From positions 36,744 to 100,743 of the forward strand of contig DASUUH010000062.1 of assembly GCA_036374175.1 (NCBI GenBank): a stretch of 64,000 nucleotides of DNA, given 5' to 3'. Positions 1 to 9,328 of this stretch are shown one piece after another. Made by a program: the position numbers and the translations under genes. The notes beneath the pieces are model-generated. The model did no database searches, had not been told where the DNA came from, and saw only the letters and a list, made by a program, of their open reading frames with translations. Source of the DNA: JASLBX01 sp036374175. GTDB lineage: Bacteria > Actinomycetota > Actinomycetes > Jiangellales > Jiangellaceae. Within the stretch, counting starts at the first letter, position 1. Each line of letters opens with the position of its first letter.

Positions 1-42
1 AAAAACGGCGAAGATGCCGCGAAAAACGCGGGCAGCCAGGGG

Positions 43-1542
43 TTAGCCCCGACGGGAGGATGCTGGCTGCTCCGCGTCGAGCCGGCGGCCGTGGCGGACG
101 ACGTCGTCGACAAGCGCCTCCACGTGCTCGGCCTCGGTGCGGTAACCCACCAGGCAGGCGCGGATCGCGAAGTTGCCGGCGACCACGGCGTTCGACGGGT
201 AGGTGCGGCCGCTGCGCTGGACGGCGTAGATGATCTGCTCGTTCAGCTGATCCAGGTACTCCGTTGCGCTGCTGTCACCCGACAGGCGCGGCGGAACGTA
301 CCGGAAACACACTATGGAAAGCTCGGGTTCGGCGAGCGGTTCAAGTTCGGAATGGAGCACCACCAGGTGGTGCAGCCAGTGAGTGAGCTCGATGTCGTGC
401 CTGATGCGACGCGCGTAAGCCGACCAGCCGTGGCTTAGCAGCGAGACCCACACCGGCAACGCGTCGAACGGCCGGCTGAACTGGGGAGTCCACTGGTAAC
501 GGTTGACCATGTCTCCTTCGAGCTCGGCGTCGAGCTGGGCGTAGTCGGGCCGCAGTGTGAACGCCGCGAGATGGGCGGCGGGGTCACGGACGAGTACCAG
601 GCTCGACGAGATGGGTGTGTTGAGCCACTTGTGCGGATCACACGTGATCGAGTCGGCCCGCTCGATGCCGGCGAAAAGCGGCTTCAGCTCATCGACCATC
701 GCCGCCGGGCCGCCGTATGCCGCGTCGACGTGGAACCAGCAGTCATGTGCGGCCGCGATCTCGGCGAGCTCGGACAACGGGTCGATCGCGCCAAGCTCCG
801 TCGTGCCGGCCGTACCGACGACGCACAGTGGACGGACGCCGCCCACGATGTCCTGCTCAATCGCTGCCCGCACCGCAGCGGGCCGGATCCGGAAGTTGGT
901 GTCGGTCTCGATCCGCCGGACGGCTGCAGTGCCAAGACCCAGCAGATCGGCGGCCCGATCGATGGTCTCGTGTGCGTCGTCGGAGACGTACACGGCCAAC
1001 GGCGGGCCGGCGGCAACGCCTTCGCAGCGGACGTCCCAGCCCGCCAGCGCATCGCGAGCCACCGTCAGAGCCATCAGATTCGCGGTGGCCCCCCCGGCGA
1101 CGAACGCCCCGGACGCCGATGCCGGCATGCCGAGCCGGCCGGCGAACCACGCGAGAAGCTGCGTCTCAATCTCGGTAGCACCCGGGCCCAGCGGCCACCC
1201 GCCCAAGTTCTGGTTGCTGCCGGCGGCGAGCAGTGACGCCGGCCCGCCCGGCACCGTGCCGGCACCGGTGATGTACCCCATCCACCCGCCGTGGCCGGTC
1301 TGTGTGCCCCGTTCGAGGATGAGCTCACGCAGGTGGTCGAACAACTCGTCGTCTGGAACCGGCTCGTCAGGAACCGGCCGGCTCAGGGCGGCCCGTATTT
1401 CGGCCGGTGTATTCGGCCGCGACACCGGCAGGCCGGACAGCGCCGCCAGGTGATCGGCCCACAACTCGACGGCCCGGTCGGCAAACCCTCGAGCACGGTC
1501 GGCCTGCCAGTCCAGCTCTGTCAGCGGCTTCGGACGTTCCAT
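43..1542 (-). CDS. PLP-dependent (aromatic amino acid type) decarboxylase
   Basis: 499 aa, length and architecture of the group II pyridoxal-phosphate decarboxylases (aromatic-L-amino-acid/glutamate decarboxylase family). Seen: PLP-stacking His at about residue 191 (SDDAHETI), the cofactor Asp at 273 (HVDAAYGG) and the Schiff-base Lys at 305 in DPHKWLNTP; family members more often have NPHKW. Predicted cytosolic; decarboxylates an amino acid to an amine, but the substrate cannot be told from sequence. ATG start at 1542. It stands alone, 106 bases downstream of the sigma-factor gene on the same strand, with a perfect palindrome between them. Confidence 0.85.
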   Translation of the reverse strand: MERPKPLTELDWQADRARGFADRAVELWADHLAALSGLPVSRPNTPAEIRAALSRPVPDEPVPDDELFDHLRELILERGTQTGHGGWMGYITGAGTVPGGPASLLAAGSNQNLGGWPLGPGATEIETQLLAWFAGRLGMPASASGAFVAGGATANLMALTVARDALAGWDVRCEGVAAGPPLAVYVSDDAHETIDRAADLLGLGTAAVRRIETDTNFRIRPAAVRAAIEQDIVGGVRPLCVVGTAGTTELGAIDPLSELAEIAAAHDCWFHVDAAYGGPAAMVDELKPLFAGIERADSITCDPHKWLNTPISSSLVLVRDPAAHLAAFTLRPDYAQLDAELEGDMVNRYQWTPQFSRPFDALPVWVSLLSHGWSAYARRIRHDIELTHWLHHLVVLHSELEPLAEPELSIVCFRYVPPRLSGDSSATEYLDQLNEQIIYAVQRSGRTYPSNAVVAGNFAIRACLVGYRTEAEHVEALVDDVVRHGRRLDAEQPASSRRG

Positions 1543-1612
1543 GGCGCCGAACGTACACCCGGGCTCCGACGGCCGATGTCACCTGTCCGGGTCGGCGTTG
1601 ACGTCGACGCTG

Positions 1613-1642
1613 GCCGGTGACTTGTCCGGCCGGACAACCGGC
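1613..1642. repeat. Perfect 16-bp palindrome (TTGTCCGGCCGGACAA) with flanking stem
   Basis: Positions 1622-1637 read TTGTCCGGCCGGACAA, a perfect palindrome without a loop. GCCGGT at 1613 and ACCGGC at 1637 extend it. It lies 6-36 bases past the sigma-factor stop and about 70 bases upstream of the decarboxylase. It could be a terminator stem for the sigma gene, or a dimeric regulator site for the decarboxylase; the absence of a loop fits a protein site better. Confidence 0.4.
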
Positions 1643-1648
1643 AACGGG

Positions 1649-2968
1649 TCAGTCGAGGTAGTCGCGCAGGACTTGGGACCGGGATGGGTGGCGCAGCTTC
1701 GACATGGTCTTGGACTCGATCTGCCTTATCCGCTCGCGGGTGACGCCGTACACCTTGCCGATCTCGTCCAGCGTCTTGGGCTGCCCATCGGTAAGGCCGA
1801 ACCGCATAGACACCACGCCGGCTTCGCGCTCGGACAGGGTGTCGAGCACCGCGTGCAGTTGTTCCTGCAGCAGCGTGAACGACACGGCTTCGGCCGGCAC
1901 GATCGCCTCGGAGTCCTCGATCAGGTCGCCGAACTCGGAGTCGCCGTCCTCGCCGAGCGGCGTGTGCAGCGAGATGGGCTCCCGGCCGTACTTCTGGACC
2001 TCGACGACCTTCTCCGGAGTCATGTCGAGCTCTCTGGCCAGCTCTTCAGGCGTCGGCTCACGGCCGAGGTCCTGCAGCATCTGGCGCTGGACCCGGGCGA
2101 GTTTGTTGATGACCTCGACCATGTGCACCGGAATGCGGATGGTGCGGGCCTGGTCCGCCATCGCCCGCGTGATCGCCTGCCGGATCCACCAGGTCGCGTA
2201 CGTCGAGAACTTGTAGCCCTTGGTGTAGTCGAACTTCTCCACCGCCCGGATCAATCCGAGGTTGCCCTCCTGGATCAGGTCCAGGAACAACATGCCGCGC
2301 CCGGTGTACCGCTTGGCGAGGCTGACCACCAGCCGGAGGTTTGCTTCGAGCAGGTGGTTCTTCGCGCGCCGGCCGTCCTCGGCGATCCAGTGCAACTCCT
2401 CGCGCAGCTTCGGATCGATCGAGGCACCTTCACGGGCCAGCTTCTCTTCGGCGAACAGGCCCGCCTCGATACGCTTGGCGAGCTCGACCTCCTGCTCGGC
2501 GTTCAGCAGGGGGACTTTGCCGATCTGCTTGAGGTAGTCCTTGACCGGGTCGGCTGTCGCGCCGGCCACGACGACCTGCTGCTCGGGCTCGTCGCTGTCG
2601 TCGTCCTCGGAATAGACGAAGCCCTCTTCTTGCGGGCCGACGCCTTCGGTCGCCGCGAGCTCTTCTGCCGTCGGCTCGCCCGAATCGGTCGGCAGCTCCA
2701 CCACGTCAGCCGACAGCGCGACTTCGGGCTCGAGCCCGACCTCGGCGTCTTTCACCGCCGCCACCTTGCTCGCGCCCTTGCCGGCTGGCTTGGCCTTGCC
2801 GGACTTGGCCGGCGTGGTCTTGCCGGCGCTCGCCTTGGCGGCCTTCTTGGAGCTCGCGGCCTCAACGGTGACCGTGCTGGCCCGGCGCGAGCTCGCGGCT
2901 ACTGTCCGGCTGCGGGCTGGCGTCTTCTCATCGAGTGCGGGCTTGGGGCGGGACGGGCTCGGCGACAC
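1649..2968 (-). CDS. sigA: Principal RNA polymerase sigma factor (group 1, SigA/HrdB/RpoD)
   Basis: 439 aa. Residues 1-130 are a low-complexity tail, first Lys/Ala/Ser-rich then acidic, as in actinobacterial SigA/HrdB. Region 1.2 starts near 140 ([11 protein letters not shown]). Region 2 spans about 205-280, with the core-binding segment [17 protein letters not shown] and the -10 reading helix ending [11 protein letters not shown]. Region 4.2 near the C-terminus ([19 protein letters not shown]) reads the -35. It directs housekeeping transcription. GTG start at 2968 with GAGAGG about 6 bases upstream. The promoter region carries a SigR-type element (3028-3054), so thiol stress may raise its level, as is known for Streptomyces hrdB. 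Confidence 0.97.
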   Translation of the reverse strand: MSPSPSRPKPALDEKTPARSRTVAASSRRASTVTVEAASSKKAAKASAGKTTPAKSGKAKPAGKGASKVAAVKDAEVGLEPEVALSADVVELPTDSGEPTAEELAATEGVGPQEEGFVYSEDDDSDEPEQQVVVAGATADPVKDYLKQIGKVPLLNAEQEVELAKRIEAGLFAEEKLAREGASIDPKLREELHWIAEDGRRAKNHLLEANLRLVVSLAKRYTGRGMLFLDLIQEGNLGLIRAVEKFDYTKGYKFSTYATWWIRQAITRAMADQARTIRIPVHMVEVINKLARVQRQMLQDLGREPTPEELARELDMTPEKVVEVQKYGREPISLHTPLGEDGDSEFGDLIEDSEAIVPAEAVSFTLLQEQLHAVLDTLSEREAGVVSMRFGLTDGQPKTLDEIGKVYGVTRERIRQIESKTMSKLRHPSRSQVLRDYLD

Positions 2969-3027
2969 GAACGACCTCTCGACGTCTCAGGGGCTTCGGC
3001 GGCGGTGCAGACCACAACGGCCGACAC

Positions 3028-3054
3028 AACATTGTAGAACGGCTATTAGTTCCC
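3028..3054 (-). promoter_or_regulatory. SigR/SigH-type promoter for sigA
   Basis: On the minus strand, GGGAAC (3054-3049), 18 bases, then GTT (3030-3028). This fits the GGGAAT-N18/19-GTT pattern of the ECF sigma factors SigR (Streptomyces) and SigH (mycobacteria). The predicted start would give a leader of roughly 50 bases before the GTG at 2968. A TACAAT hexamer (3036-3031) lies inside the spacer but has no matching -35. Prediction from sequence only. Confidence 0.6.
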
Positions 3055-3081
3055 GTGCGCGACGCACAGCCTCAACGGTAG

Positions 3082-3121
3082 CCCGAGAACCGCCAGAAAC
3101 GAATCGCCGGCGGTTCTCGGG
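3082..3121 (-). terminator. Strong hairpin terminator after the HhH-GPD gene
   Basis: Perfect 13-bp arms: CCCGAGAACCGCC (3082-3094) and GGCGGTTCTCGGG (3109-3121), with a 14-base loop. It begins one base past the stop codon of the HhH-GPD gene and separates it from the sigma-factor promoter. There is no U-tract, as usual in high-GC actinobacteria. Confidence 0.7.
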
Positions 3122-3709
3122 TCAGGGGCTCGCCTTCGCCGCCTTGGCAGCTGCCTTCGTTTGTTTCTTGTGTTCGCGCACCCTCGCCAGGCTGTTGTCG
3201 TCGGTGATGTCGGCCACCGACCGGAAAACTCCAGGCTCGCCGTAGCCGCCAGCCGCCTCCCGCCAGCCGGCGGGCTGCACGCCGAGTTGCTTACCGAGCA
3301 GGGCGGCAAAGATCTGCGCCTTCTGCTTCCCGAAGCCGGGAAGTTTGCCCAGTCGCTTGACCAGGTCGGCTCCATCGGCCGCGCCGGTCCACACGGCTGC
3401 CGCGTCGCCGTCGTACTCGTCGACAAGGTACTGGCACAGTTGCTGCGTCCGCTTGGCCATCGATCCCGGAAAGCGATGCAACGCCGGCGGTGTGGAGAAC
3501 AGCGTGGCCAGCCGGTCCGGGTCGAAGCCGGCGATCTGTGCTGCATCCAGCCGCGCGACACCGAGCCGCTCGGCCAGCCGGTACGGGCCTGCGAACGCCC
3601 ACTCCATCGGAACCTGCTGATCGAGCAACATGCCGATAAGCAGGGCAAGCGGATCACTGGACAGCAGCTGGTCGGCTGGTTCCTCCGTGGCGAGATAGAG
3701 CGTGGGCAT
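3122..3709 (-). CDS. HhH-GPD family base-excision repair protein
   Basis: About 195 aa from the ATG at 3709 (MPTLYLATEEPADQLL). An in-frame ATG at 3763 would run into the upstream uspA gene and is less likely. It resembles the uncharacterised actinobacterial HhH-GPD proteins: LIGMLLDQQVPMEWAF near the N-terminus and a helix-hairpin-helix-like KRLGKLPGFGKQKAQIFAAL, with an Ala/Lys-rich tail. Family members relate to DNA glycosylases, but I do not see the catalytic Lys/Asp pair well enough to predict a lesion. It follows uspA on the same strand with a 14-base gap, probably one operon, and ends at a strong terminator. Confidence 0.75.
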   Translation of the reverse strand: MPTLYLATEEPADQLLSSDPLALLIGMLLDQQVPMEWAFAGPYRLAERLGVARLDAAQIAGFDPDRLATLFSTPPALHRFPGSMAKRTQQLCQYLVDEYDGDAAAVWTGAADGADLVKRLGKLPGFGKQKAQIFAALLGKQLGVQPAGWREAAGGYGEPGVFRSVADITDDNSLARVREHKKQTKAAAKAAKASP

Positions 3710-3723
3710 GAAAGGCAGACTAT

Positions 3724-4134
3724 CTAGTCCGATTCGCCAGCCTTCACCGACAGGACCGGGCACGGGGCATCCAGCAGGATGCGCTGTGCGTTGCTGCCGA
3801 GAATGAGTTTGCCCACGGGGCTCCGGCGGCGCAGCCCGATCACGATGAAATCGGCGGAGGTCTGCTTGGCTACCGAGATAAGGTCTTCGGCGACGTCCAT
3901 GCCGCGAACCAGCTGGCGCACTTCGGCTTCGACGCCGGCATCCGCGAGCTGTGCGCGCACGGCATCCAGCTCGGCTTCGGAGTCCACCGCGTCTTCGGCA
4001 TCGAAGTCGCGGCCACCTCGGGCGGAGTTGATGACAACCAGCCGCGCGCCACGGAGCCTGGCTTCTTCGGCGGCTCGGCGCAACGCGGCCCGGCCCTCCG
4101 GCTTAGGTACGTACCCGACGACGATCGTGGTCAT
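3724..4134 (-). CDS. Universal stress protein (UspA family)
   Basis: 136 aa, a single Usp domain. It opens with the strand TTIVVGYVPKPEGRAALRRA, and the C-terminal nucleotide-binding loop is GLRRRSPVGKLILGSNAQRIL, close to the G-x2-G-x9-G(S/T) motif of ATP-binding Usp proteins. Probably a cytosolic stress-tolerance protein. ATG at 4134 is preceded by AAGGAG about 8 bases upstream. It is divergent from dinB (65 bases between starts) and leads an apparent two-gene unit with the HhH-GPD gene. Confidence 0.88.
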   Translation of the reverse strand: MTTIVVGYVPKPEGRAALRRAAEEARLRGARLVVINSARGGRDFDAEDAVDSEAELDAVRAQLADAGVEAEVRQLVRGMDVAEDLISVAKQTSADFIVIGLRRRSPVGKLILGSNAQRILLDAPCPVLSVKAGESD

Positions 4135-4199
4135 CGCATCTGCTCCTTCGCAAGGGTAGTGTCCGGCCGAACGCTACTGCACTTCTCGGTTGCGAGACC

Positions 4200-5597
4200 A
4201 TGACCATCGTGCAGAACGTCGCGCGCACCCAGCCGAGTGTCCTCCACGTGGACCTGGACGCATTCTTCGCCGCGGTGGAGCAGCGGGACAAGCCGTCGCT
4301 GCGCGGTCGGCCGGTGATCGTCGGCGGCCTGGGTCCGCGGGGGGTCGTTTCGACTGCATCGTACGAAGCACGCAAGTTCGGCGTGCGCTCGGCGATGTCG
4401 ATGGCCGAGGCGCGTTCGCGCTGCCCGCATGCGGCGTTTATCGCTGGTCGTTTCCGGGCGTACCGGGCGGCCAGCGAGATCGTCATGTCCGCGCTGCGCG
4501 AACTGTCACCGGTGCTCGAACCGCTCTCGCTGGACGAAGCGTTCGTCGACCTGGCCGCCGGCGAGAATCACGACCTCTCACCGGCCGGCGTCCGAACCCT
4601 CGGTGAACGGCTCCGCACCGAGATCTACGACCGCACGGCCCTCACGGCAAGCGTCGGCGCCGCGACGTCCAAGCTGCTAGCGAAGATCGCTTCAGAGCAG
4701 GCCAAGCCGGACGGACTCGTGGTCGTCGAACCGGGCACCGAGCTTGAGGTGCTCCACCCGCTGCCCATCCGTGCGCTGCCCGGCATCGGCCCGGCCACCG
4801 CGGAGCGGCTGGCCCGGCTCGGTGTACGGACGATCGGTGAGCTCGCCGCGGTCACCGCCGACGAACTGGTCGGGCTCCTCGGCGAAGCATACGGGCGTTC
4901 GCTGTACCGCCTGGCCCGCGCAGAGGACGAACGTCCGGTCTCGTCCGAGCGGGAGACGAAGTCGGTGAGTATCGAGGACACCTTCGACCAAGACATCACC
5001 GACCGCGCCTTGCTCACTGCCCTGATCGGCAGGATGGCGATGAAGGTCACTGGACGGCTGCGCGAATCCGGCCAGTCCGGACGCACCGTGCAGCTGAAGG
5101 TCCGCCTACACGACTTCACCACGCTGTCGCGGTCGGCCACACTGCCCGGGCCGACCGACGACGCAAGAGTGGTCGGGCGGGTGGCGGCCCATCTGCTCGA
5201 CGAGGTCGACATTACCGGCGGCATCCGGCTGCTGGGCGTCGGCCTGGCCGGCCTGGCCGACTGGGTTCAGGAAGATCTGTTCGCCGACCATGACAACCCG
5301 CCGGAGGCCGCGGCGCCGGCCGGTGAATCTGCCGCCACGAAGGAGCGCGCCGATCACGTGGATGCGGCGACCGGAGGCGCAGTCGAGCCGACCGGACGTC
5401 ATCCTGAGGAGCTGGTCCACGCGTCGCGCCGGTGGGTCGCGGGAATGGACGTCCGCCACGACGAGTACGGGGCCGGCTGGGTCTGGGGCGCCGGGCGGGG
5501 CCGGGTCACAGTCCGCTTCGAGACCGCGAACACCGGCGCTGGACCTGTTCGCACGTTCGCCGCCGACGACCCCGCTTTGTCCCCCGTCACCAGCTAG
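4200..5597 (+). CDS. dinB: DNA polymerase IV (Y family) with a C-terminal extension
   Basis: 465 aa, about 100 longer than a typical DinB. Catalytic Asp18 ([12 protein letters not shown]), Asp112-Glu113 ([10 protein letters not shown]) and the aromatic steric gate Phe23 are all present. The helix-hairpin-helix thumb ([13 protein letters not shown]) and little-finger domain follow. A clamp-binding motif QEDLF sits at about residue 357. After a linker, residues ~410-460 form an extra domain containing [11 protein letters not shown], similar to Tudor/SH3-like domains at the C-terminus of UvrD/PcrA helicases. It performs error-prone translesion synthesis. I see no LexA box in the 65-base upstream region. 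ATG start at 4200. Confidence 0.95.
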   Translation: MTIVQNVARTQPSVLHVDLDAFFAAVEQRDKPSLRGRPVIVGGLGPRGVVSTASYEARKFGVRSAMSMAEARSRCPHAAFIAGRFRAYRAASEIVMSALRELSPVLEPLSLDEAFVDLAAGENHDLSPAGVRTLGERLRTEIYDRTALTASVGAATSKLLAKIASEQAKPDGLVVVEPGTELEVLHPLPIRALPGIGPATAERLARLGVRTIGELAAVTADELVGLLGEAYGRSLYRLARAEDERPVSSERETKSVSIEDTFDQDITDRALLTALIGRMAMKVTGRLRESGQSGRTVQLKVRLHDFTTLSRSATLPGPTDDARVVGRVAAHLLDEVDITGGIRLLGVGLAGLADWVQEDLFADHDNPPEAAAPAGESAATKERADHVDAATGGAVEPTGRHPEELVHASRRWVAGMDVRHDEYGAGWVWGAGRGRVTVRFETANTGAGPVRTFAADDPALSPVTS

Positions 5598-5703
5598 CCG
5601 CAGCGAGGTTCCACAATGTCGCGACCGCGCCGCACGAGCCTCTCACTTGGGCCGGCACCGATTGTTTAGCCAGCTCTCAGGTAGGCCGGGCAGACTGGGC
5701 GGC

Positions 5704-6387
5704 ATGCGGGTACTTGTCGTGGACGACGACCCAGCAGTACGGGAATCGCTGCGCCGGTCGCTGGCCTTCAACGGCTACGACGTGGTGCTGGCGGCCGACG
5801 GCGAGCAGGCGCTGCGGTCGATCTCGGCCGAGCGCCCCGACGTGGTCGTGCTCGACGTGATGATGCCCAAGCTCGACGGCCTGGCGACCTGCCGGGCTCT
5901 GCGCGCCGCCGGAGATGACGTCCCGGTGCTCATGCTCACCGCCCGGGACGAGGTCTCCGACCGGGTCGCCGGTCTGGACGCGGGGGCGGACGATTACCTG
6001 CCCAAACCGTTCGCGCTCGAGGAACTCCTGGCCCGACTGCGGGCGCTGCTGCGCCGAACCGTCACCAGCGGTCCCGCGGCCAAGACGCTGCAACTGGCCG
6101 ACCTGTCGCTCGACCCCTCGACGCGAGAGGTGTACCGCGGCGATCGGCGCGTGCGGCTCACCCGCACCGAGTTCAATCTGCTCGAACTCCTGCTACGACA
6201 CCCACGGCAAGTGCTGACCCGCGAACGCATCCTCGAGGATGTCTGGGGCTACGACTTTCCCACCACCGCGAACTCCCTCGAGGTGTACGTCGGCTATCTG
6301 CGCCGCAAAACGGAGGCAGAAGGCGAGCTGCGACTCATCCACACGGTCCGCGGAGTTGGTTACGTCGCCCGGGAGACACCACCGTGA
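5704..6387 (+). CDS. mprA: Two-component response regulator, MprA type (OmpR family)
   Basis: 227 aa. Receiver domain 1-118 with acidic pocket DDD (7-9), phospho-acceptor Asp51 ([13 protein letters not shown]) and the conserved Lys in [12 protein letters not shown] winged-helix OmpR-type DNA-binding domain follows (about 130-225, with [16 protein letters not shown] and [21 protein letters not shown]). The receiver closely resembles mycobacterial MprA. ATG at 5704 is the first start that begins at the receiver strand. The gene overlaps the downstream kinase by 4 bases (GTGA) and is followed by a PepD-like protease, the MprA-MprB-PepD order known from mycobacteria. TCTCAGG at 5675-5681 upstream matches repeats before the protease gene, suggesting autoregulation. 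Confidence 0.9.
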   Translation: MRVLVVDDDPAVRESLRRSLAFNGYDVVLAADGEQALRSISAERPDVVVLDVMMPKLDGLATCRALRAAGDDVPVLMLTARDEVSDRVAGLDAGADDYLPKPFALEELLARLRALLRRTVTSGPAAKTLQLADLSLDPSTREVYRGDRRVRLTRTEFNLLELLLRHPRQVLTRERILEDVWGYDFPTTANSLEVYVGYLRRKTEAEGELRLIHTVRGVGYVARETPP

Positions 6388-7796
6388 GCACGCTCAGGGA
6401 GTTGCTCGACCGCGCTCCCGCTGCGCGCGTCCGCGAAGGTGTGCGGAGGATGCCGCTACGCCGGCGGGTCGGCGTGCTCGCCGCCCTGGGCGTGGGCCTG
6501 GCCGTGCTGATCACCGCCATGGCCGCCTACTGGACGGTCCGCGTTCAGCTGACTCAGAGCGTGGACGAGGACCTACTCGCACGCGCCTATGCCGCCGCTC
6601 CTGGGCCGCTGGCCGATCCCGCTGAGCTCAACCAAATCAGCCCTGAGCCGTTCGTCGCGGCGGGACTTCGGGTAGCGGTCATGCGATCGGACGGCATCGC
6701 GGCCTTCCCCCGCGACCACGCGCCGCCGCTCAGTGAATCCGAGCTCGCCGTCGCACAGGGCGGCGCCGATCAGAGCATCCGGACTGCATTGCTGGACGGC
6801 GAGTCCTTCCGCGTCGTAGCCGTCCCGGCCGCGGCGAGCTTCGCACTGGTGCTGGCCCAGTCCACCGCCACCGTGGACCGTGTTCTCGACCAGCTCGGGC
6901 TGGTGTCGGTGGTTGCCGGCGGGCTCGGCATCGGTGTCGCAGCGTGGGCCGGCGCGTCCATCGCCCGGGCCGGCCTCCGTCCTGTTGAGCGCCTCACAGC
7001 GGCGGCCGAACATGTGGCCGCCACCGGGGAGCTCGACCCGATCGAGGTCCAAGGCGAGGACGAGATCGGCCGGTTGGCGCACGCATTCAACGCCATGCTC
7101 ACGGCACTGGAGGAAGCCAGGACACGGCAGCGCCGGCTGGTGGCCGACGCCGGACATGAGCTGCGCACTCCCCTCACCAGCCTGCGGACCAATCTCGACC
7201 TGTTGGCGCAAAGCGACCGGCAGGGTGGCCTGGACGGAGCCGAACGGGCCGAACTCATCGACGACGTGCGGGCCCAGATCACTGAGTTGTCCACACTTGT
7301 CGCGGACCTCATGGAACTCTCCCGCGAGGACGCCCCTCAGGACCACCACGAAACCGTCGACCTCGCGGATGTCGTCCGCGATGCGCTCACGCGAGTTCGC
7401 CGGCGGGCCCCGAACATCACGTTCTCGGCTGACTTGCGGCCGTGGTTGGTGGAAGGCGACTCGCGGCTGCTCGGCAGAGCCGCGACGAACCTGCTGGACA
7501 ACGCGGCCAAGTGGAGCCCCGACGGCACGACGGTGTCGGTGACGCTCCGCGACGGCGTCCTCCAGGTCGACGACGAAGGCCCCGGCATCGCCGAGGCCGA
7601 TCTGCCGCACGTGTTCGAACGTTTCTACCGTTCCAGCGAGGCCCGCAGCCGCCCTGGATCCGGTCTCGGGCTGGCCATCGTCCGCACTGCCGCCCTCCGC
7701 CACGGGGGCAGCGTGAGTGCGGGCCAAGCGCCCACGGGCGGGGCGAGGCTGACCATGCAACTGCCCGGCCAGAGTTCTTCGTCAGCTTTAGTGTGA
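6384..7796 (+). CDS. mprB: Sensor histidine kinase, MprB type
   Basis: 470 aa. Two membrane segments (about 31-53 and 172-193) bracket an extracytoplasmic sensor domain of about 120 residues. Then comes a HAMP linker and HisKA with phospho-acceptor His258 ([13 protein letters not shown]). The HATPase has its N box [13 protein letters not shown] and glycine boxes [10 protein letters not shown] and [13 protein letters not shown]. In the mycobacterial system the kinase senses envelope stress and works with the PepD chaperone-protease. GTG start at 6384 overlaps the stop of the regulator gene, so the pair is translationally coupled. Confidence 0.92.
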   Translation: MSTLRELLDRAPAARVREGVRRMPLRRRVGVLAALGVGLAVLITAMAAYWTVRVQLTQSVDEDLLARAYAAAPGPLADPAELNQISPEPFVAAGLRVAVMRSDGIAAFPRDHAPPLSESELAVAQGGADQSIRTALLDGESFRVVAVPAAASFALVLAQSTATVDRVLDQLGLVSVVAGGLGIGVAAWAGASIARAGLRPVERLTAAAEHVAATGELDPIEVQGEDEIGRLAHAFNAMLTALEEARTRQRRLVADAGHELRTPLTSLRTNLDLLAQSDRQGGLDGAERAELIDDVRAQITELSTLVADLMELSREDAPQDHHETVDLADVVRDALTRVRRRAPNITFSADLRPWLVEGDSRLLGRAATNLLDNAAKWSPDGTTVSVTLRDGVLQVDDEGPGIAEADLPHVFERFYRSSEARSRPGSGLGLAIVRTAALRHGGSVSAGQAPTGGARLTMQLPGQSSSSALV

Positions 7797-7814
7797 ATCT
7801 CAGTTCAATCTCAG
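7796..7814 (+). repeat. Tandem 8-bp direct repeat, candidate MprA binding site
   Basis: AATCTCAG occurs at 7796-7803 and again at 7807-7814, an 11-base step (one helical turn). The second copy continues GCTCA. It lies between mprB and the protease gene, 24 bases before the protease start. OmpR-family regulators bind tandem half-sites spaced this way, and mycobacterial MprA is known to bind loosely conserved 8-bp direct repeats. TCTCAGG recurs at 5675-5681 upstream of mprA. Confidence 0.55.
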
Positions 7815-7837
7815 GCTCACCGGGCACGGTAGAGCAC

Positions 7838-9211
7838 ATGGATCAGACGACACGCGACACGTCAGACGCCGAAACCACCCCAGGGAGCGGCTGGTCGACC
7901 ACCCCGGCGTCGGGCAGCGGCCTGCCGCGGCGGGACCCGTGGACCGCGCGCCCCACCGACACGGGGCCGCTTCCGAGGCCGACCGACACGCGTGCGATTC
8001 CCGATGCGTCCGGCGACCGGCCCGCCGATGCAGGTGGCCAACCGGCGGACGACACTCGAACCGCAGCGCCGAGCGAACCCGGCGCCGACTTCGGTGCTCC
8101 GCCACCGGGCCACCCCACCGACAGCAGGCCGGCTCGGCCGGCCCGCCGGGGAACAGCACTGCTGGTGGCGCTGGCCCTGGGCGCTGGAGCGCTGGCCGGG
8201 GTGGGCGGAGCCGCAGCCTACGACGTGCTGACCGACTCCCCCGCTGACGCCCCGAGTAGCAGTCTCACCGAGGGTGACGACGCACCGGCCGACCAGACCG
8301 CTGCGCCCAGCCTGGAGAGTGTGGAAGCAGTGGCGGAGCAAGTCCTGCCGAGTGTCGTGTCGATCAGCGTCGGCGGTGGCGGCGGCAGCGGTGTGGTCAT
8401 CTCGTCGGACGGCCAGATCCTCACCAACAACCACGTCGTCGAAGCCGCGGGCGGCGGCCCGATCATGGTGACGTTCCAGGACGGCTCGACCGCGAGTGCG
8501 GACGTCGTCGGTACCGATCCGTTGACGGACCTGGCAGTCATCCAGGCTGACGGCGTATCTGACCTGCAGGCGGCCGAGCTCGGCCGGTCAGGCGACCTGC
8601 AGGTCGGCGAACAGGTTGTGGCCATCGGCTCGCCACTGGGTCTGGACGGCACCGTCACGACCGGCATCGTGTCGGCTGTCAACCGTCCCGTGACGGCTGG
8701 CGACCAGGCCGCCGGCGGCGTGCTGACCGTCTTCGATGCGATCCAGACCGATGCGCCGATCAATCCGGGTAACTCGGGTGGGCCGCTGGTCAACATGTCC
8801 GGCAAGGTGGTAGGAATCAACAGCGCGATCGCGTCAACTGGCATCAGCCCCGGATCGATCGGACTCGGCTTCGCGATCCCCATCGATCAGGCCACGCCCA
8901 TCGCCCAGGAGCTCATCGAGACCGGTCGCGCCACCCACGCCCAGATCGGTATCGGGGTGGACACCGCCAACGGTGAGGTGCGCGGTGCCATCGTTCGCGA
9001 TGTCCGCCCGGGCAGCGCCGCCGAGCAGGCCGGGTTAGAAAGCGGCGACATCGTCACCCACGTCGACGGCCGGCTCACCACCGATGCCGAGTCGCTCATC
9101 GCAGCCGTGCGGTCGTACCGTCCGAGCGACGATGTCGAGCTGACCGTCATCCGCGACGGCGAGACCGTCACCGTACCGGTCACTCTCGGCAGCGACGCCT
9201 CGACAACCTGA
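7838..9211 (+). CDS. pepD: Membrane-anchored HtrA/PepD-type serine protease with PDZ domain
   Basis: 457 aa from ATG at 7838. Residues 1-103 are a cytoplasmic, Pro/Asp/Thr-rich tail; one membrane segment follows (about 104-128). The trypsin-like domain has His199 (LTNNHVVEAAG), Asp231 (DPLTDLAVI) and Ser313 (NPGNSGGPLVN). A single PDZ domain occupies about 355-450 (GAIVRDVRPGSAAEQAGL). It degrades or refolds damaged envelope proteins outside the membrane. A gap of 41 bases after mprB holds a candidate regulator site, so it may be transcribed both with mprAB and from its own promoter. A strong terminator follows. Confidence 0.93.
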   Translation: MDQTTRDTSDAETTPGSGWSTTPASGSGLPRRDPWTARPTDTGPLPRPTDTRAIPDASGDRPADAGGQPADDTRTAAPSEPGADFGAPPPGHPTDSRPARPARRGTALLVALALGAGALAGVGGAAAYDVLTDSPADAPSSSLTEGDDAPADQTAAPSLESVEAVAEQVLPSVVSISVGGGGGSGVVISSDGQILTNNHVVEAAGGGPIMVTFQDGSTASADVVGTDPLTDLAVIQADGVSDLQAAELGRSGDLQVGEQVVAIGSPLGLDGTVTTGIVSAVNRPVTAGDQAAGGVLTVFDAIQTDAPINPGNSGGPLVNMSGKVVGINSAIASTGISPGSIGLGFAIPIDQATPIAQELIETGRATHAQIGIGVDTANGEVRGAIVRDVRPGSAAEQAGLESGDIVTHVDGRLTTDAESLIAAVRSYRPSDDVELTVIRDGETVTVPVTLGSDASTT

Positions 9212-9232
9212 CGTTCCGTCTCCCTCCCACAA

Positions 9233-9280
9233 GATCACGGGCGGTCCGCGGTGGCTCCGGCACCCGGACCGCCCGTGATC
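9233..9280 (+). terminator. Long hairpin terminator after pepD (GATCACG stem)
   Basis: Perfect 16-bp arms: GATCACGGGCGGTCCG (9233-9248) and CGGACCGCCCGTGATC (9265-9280). An inner GGTG/CACC pair (9250-9253, 9261-9264) lengthens the stem past a one-base bulge. It lies 21 bases after the pepD stop, between two plus-strand genes. The outer GATCACG recurs in palindromes at 24117, 35238 and 63925. Confidence 0.75.
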
Positions 9281-9328
9281 GGCCGTTGGGCCAAAGCCCG
9301 TGTCGGTGGCAACCGGCAAACTGGGTTC

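Noticed and set aside
4135..4199. SOS box before dinB
   Set aside because: Only an isolated GAAC at 4174 is present with no GTTC four bases on; I see no LexA site.
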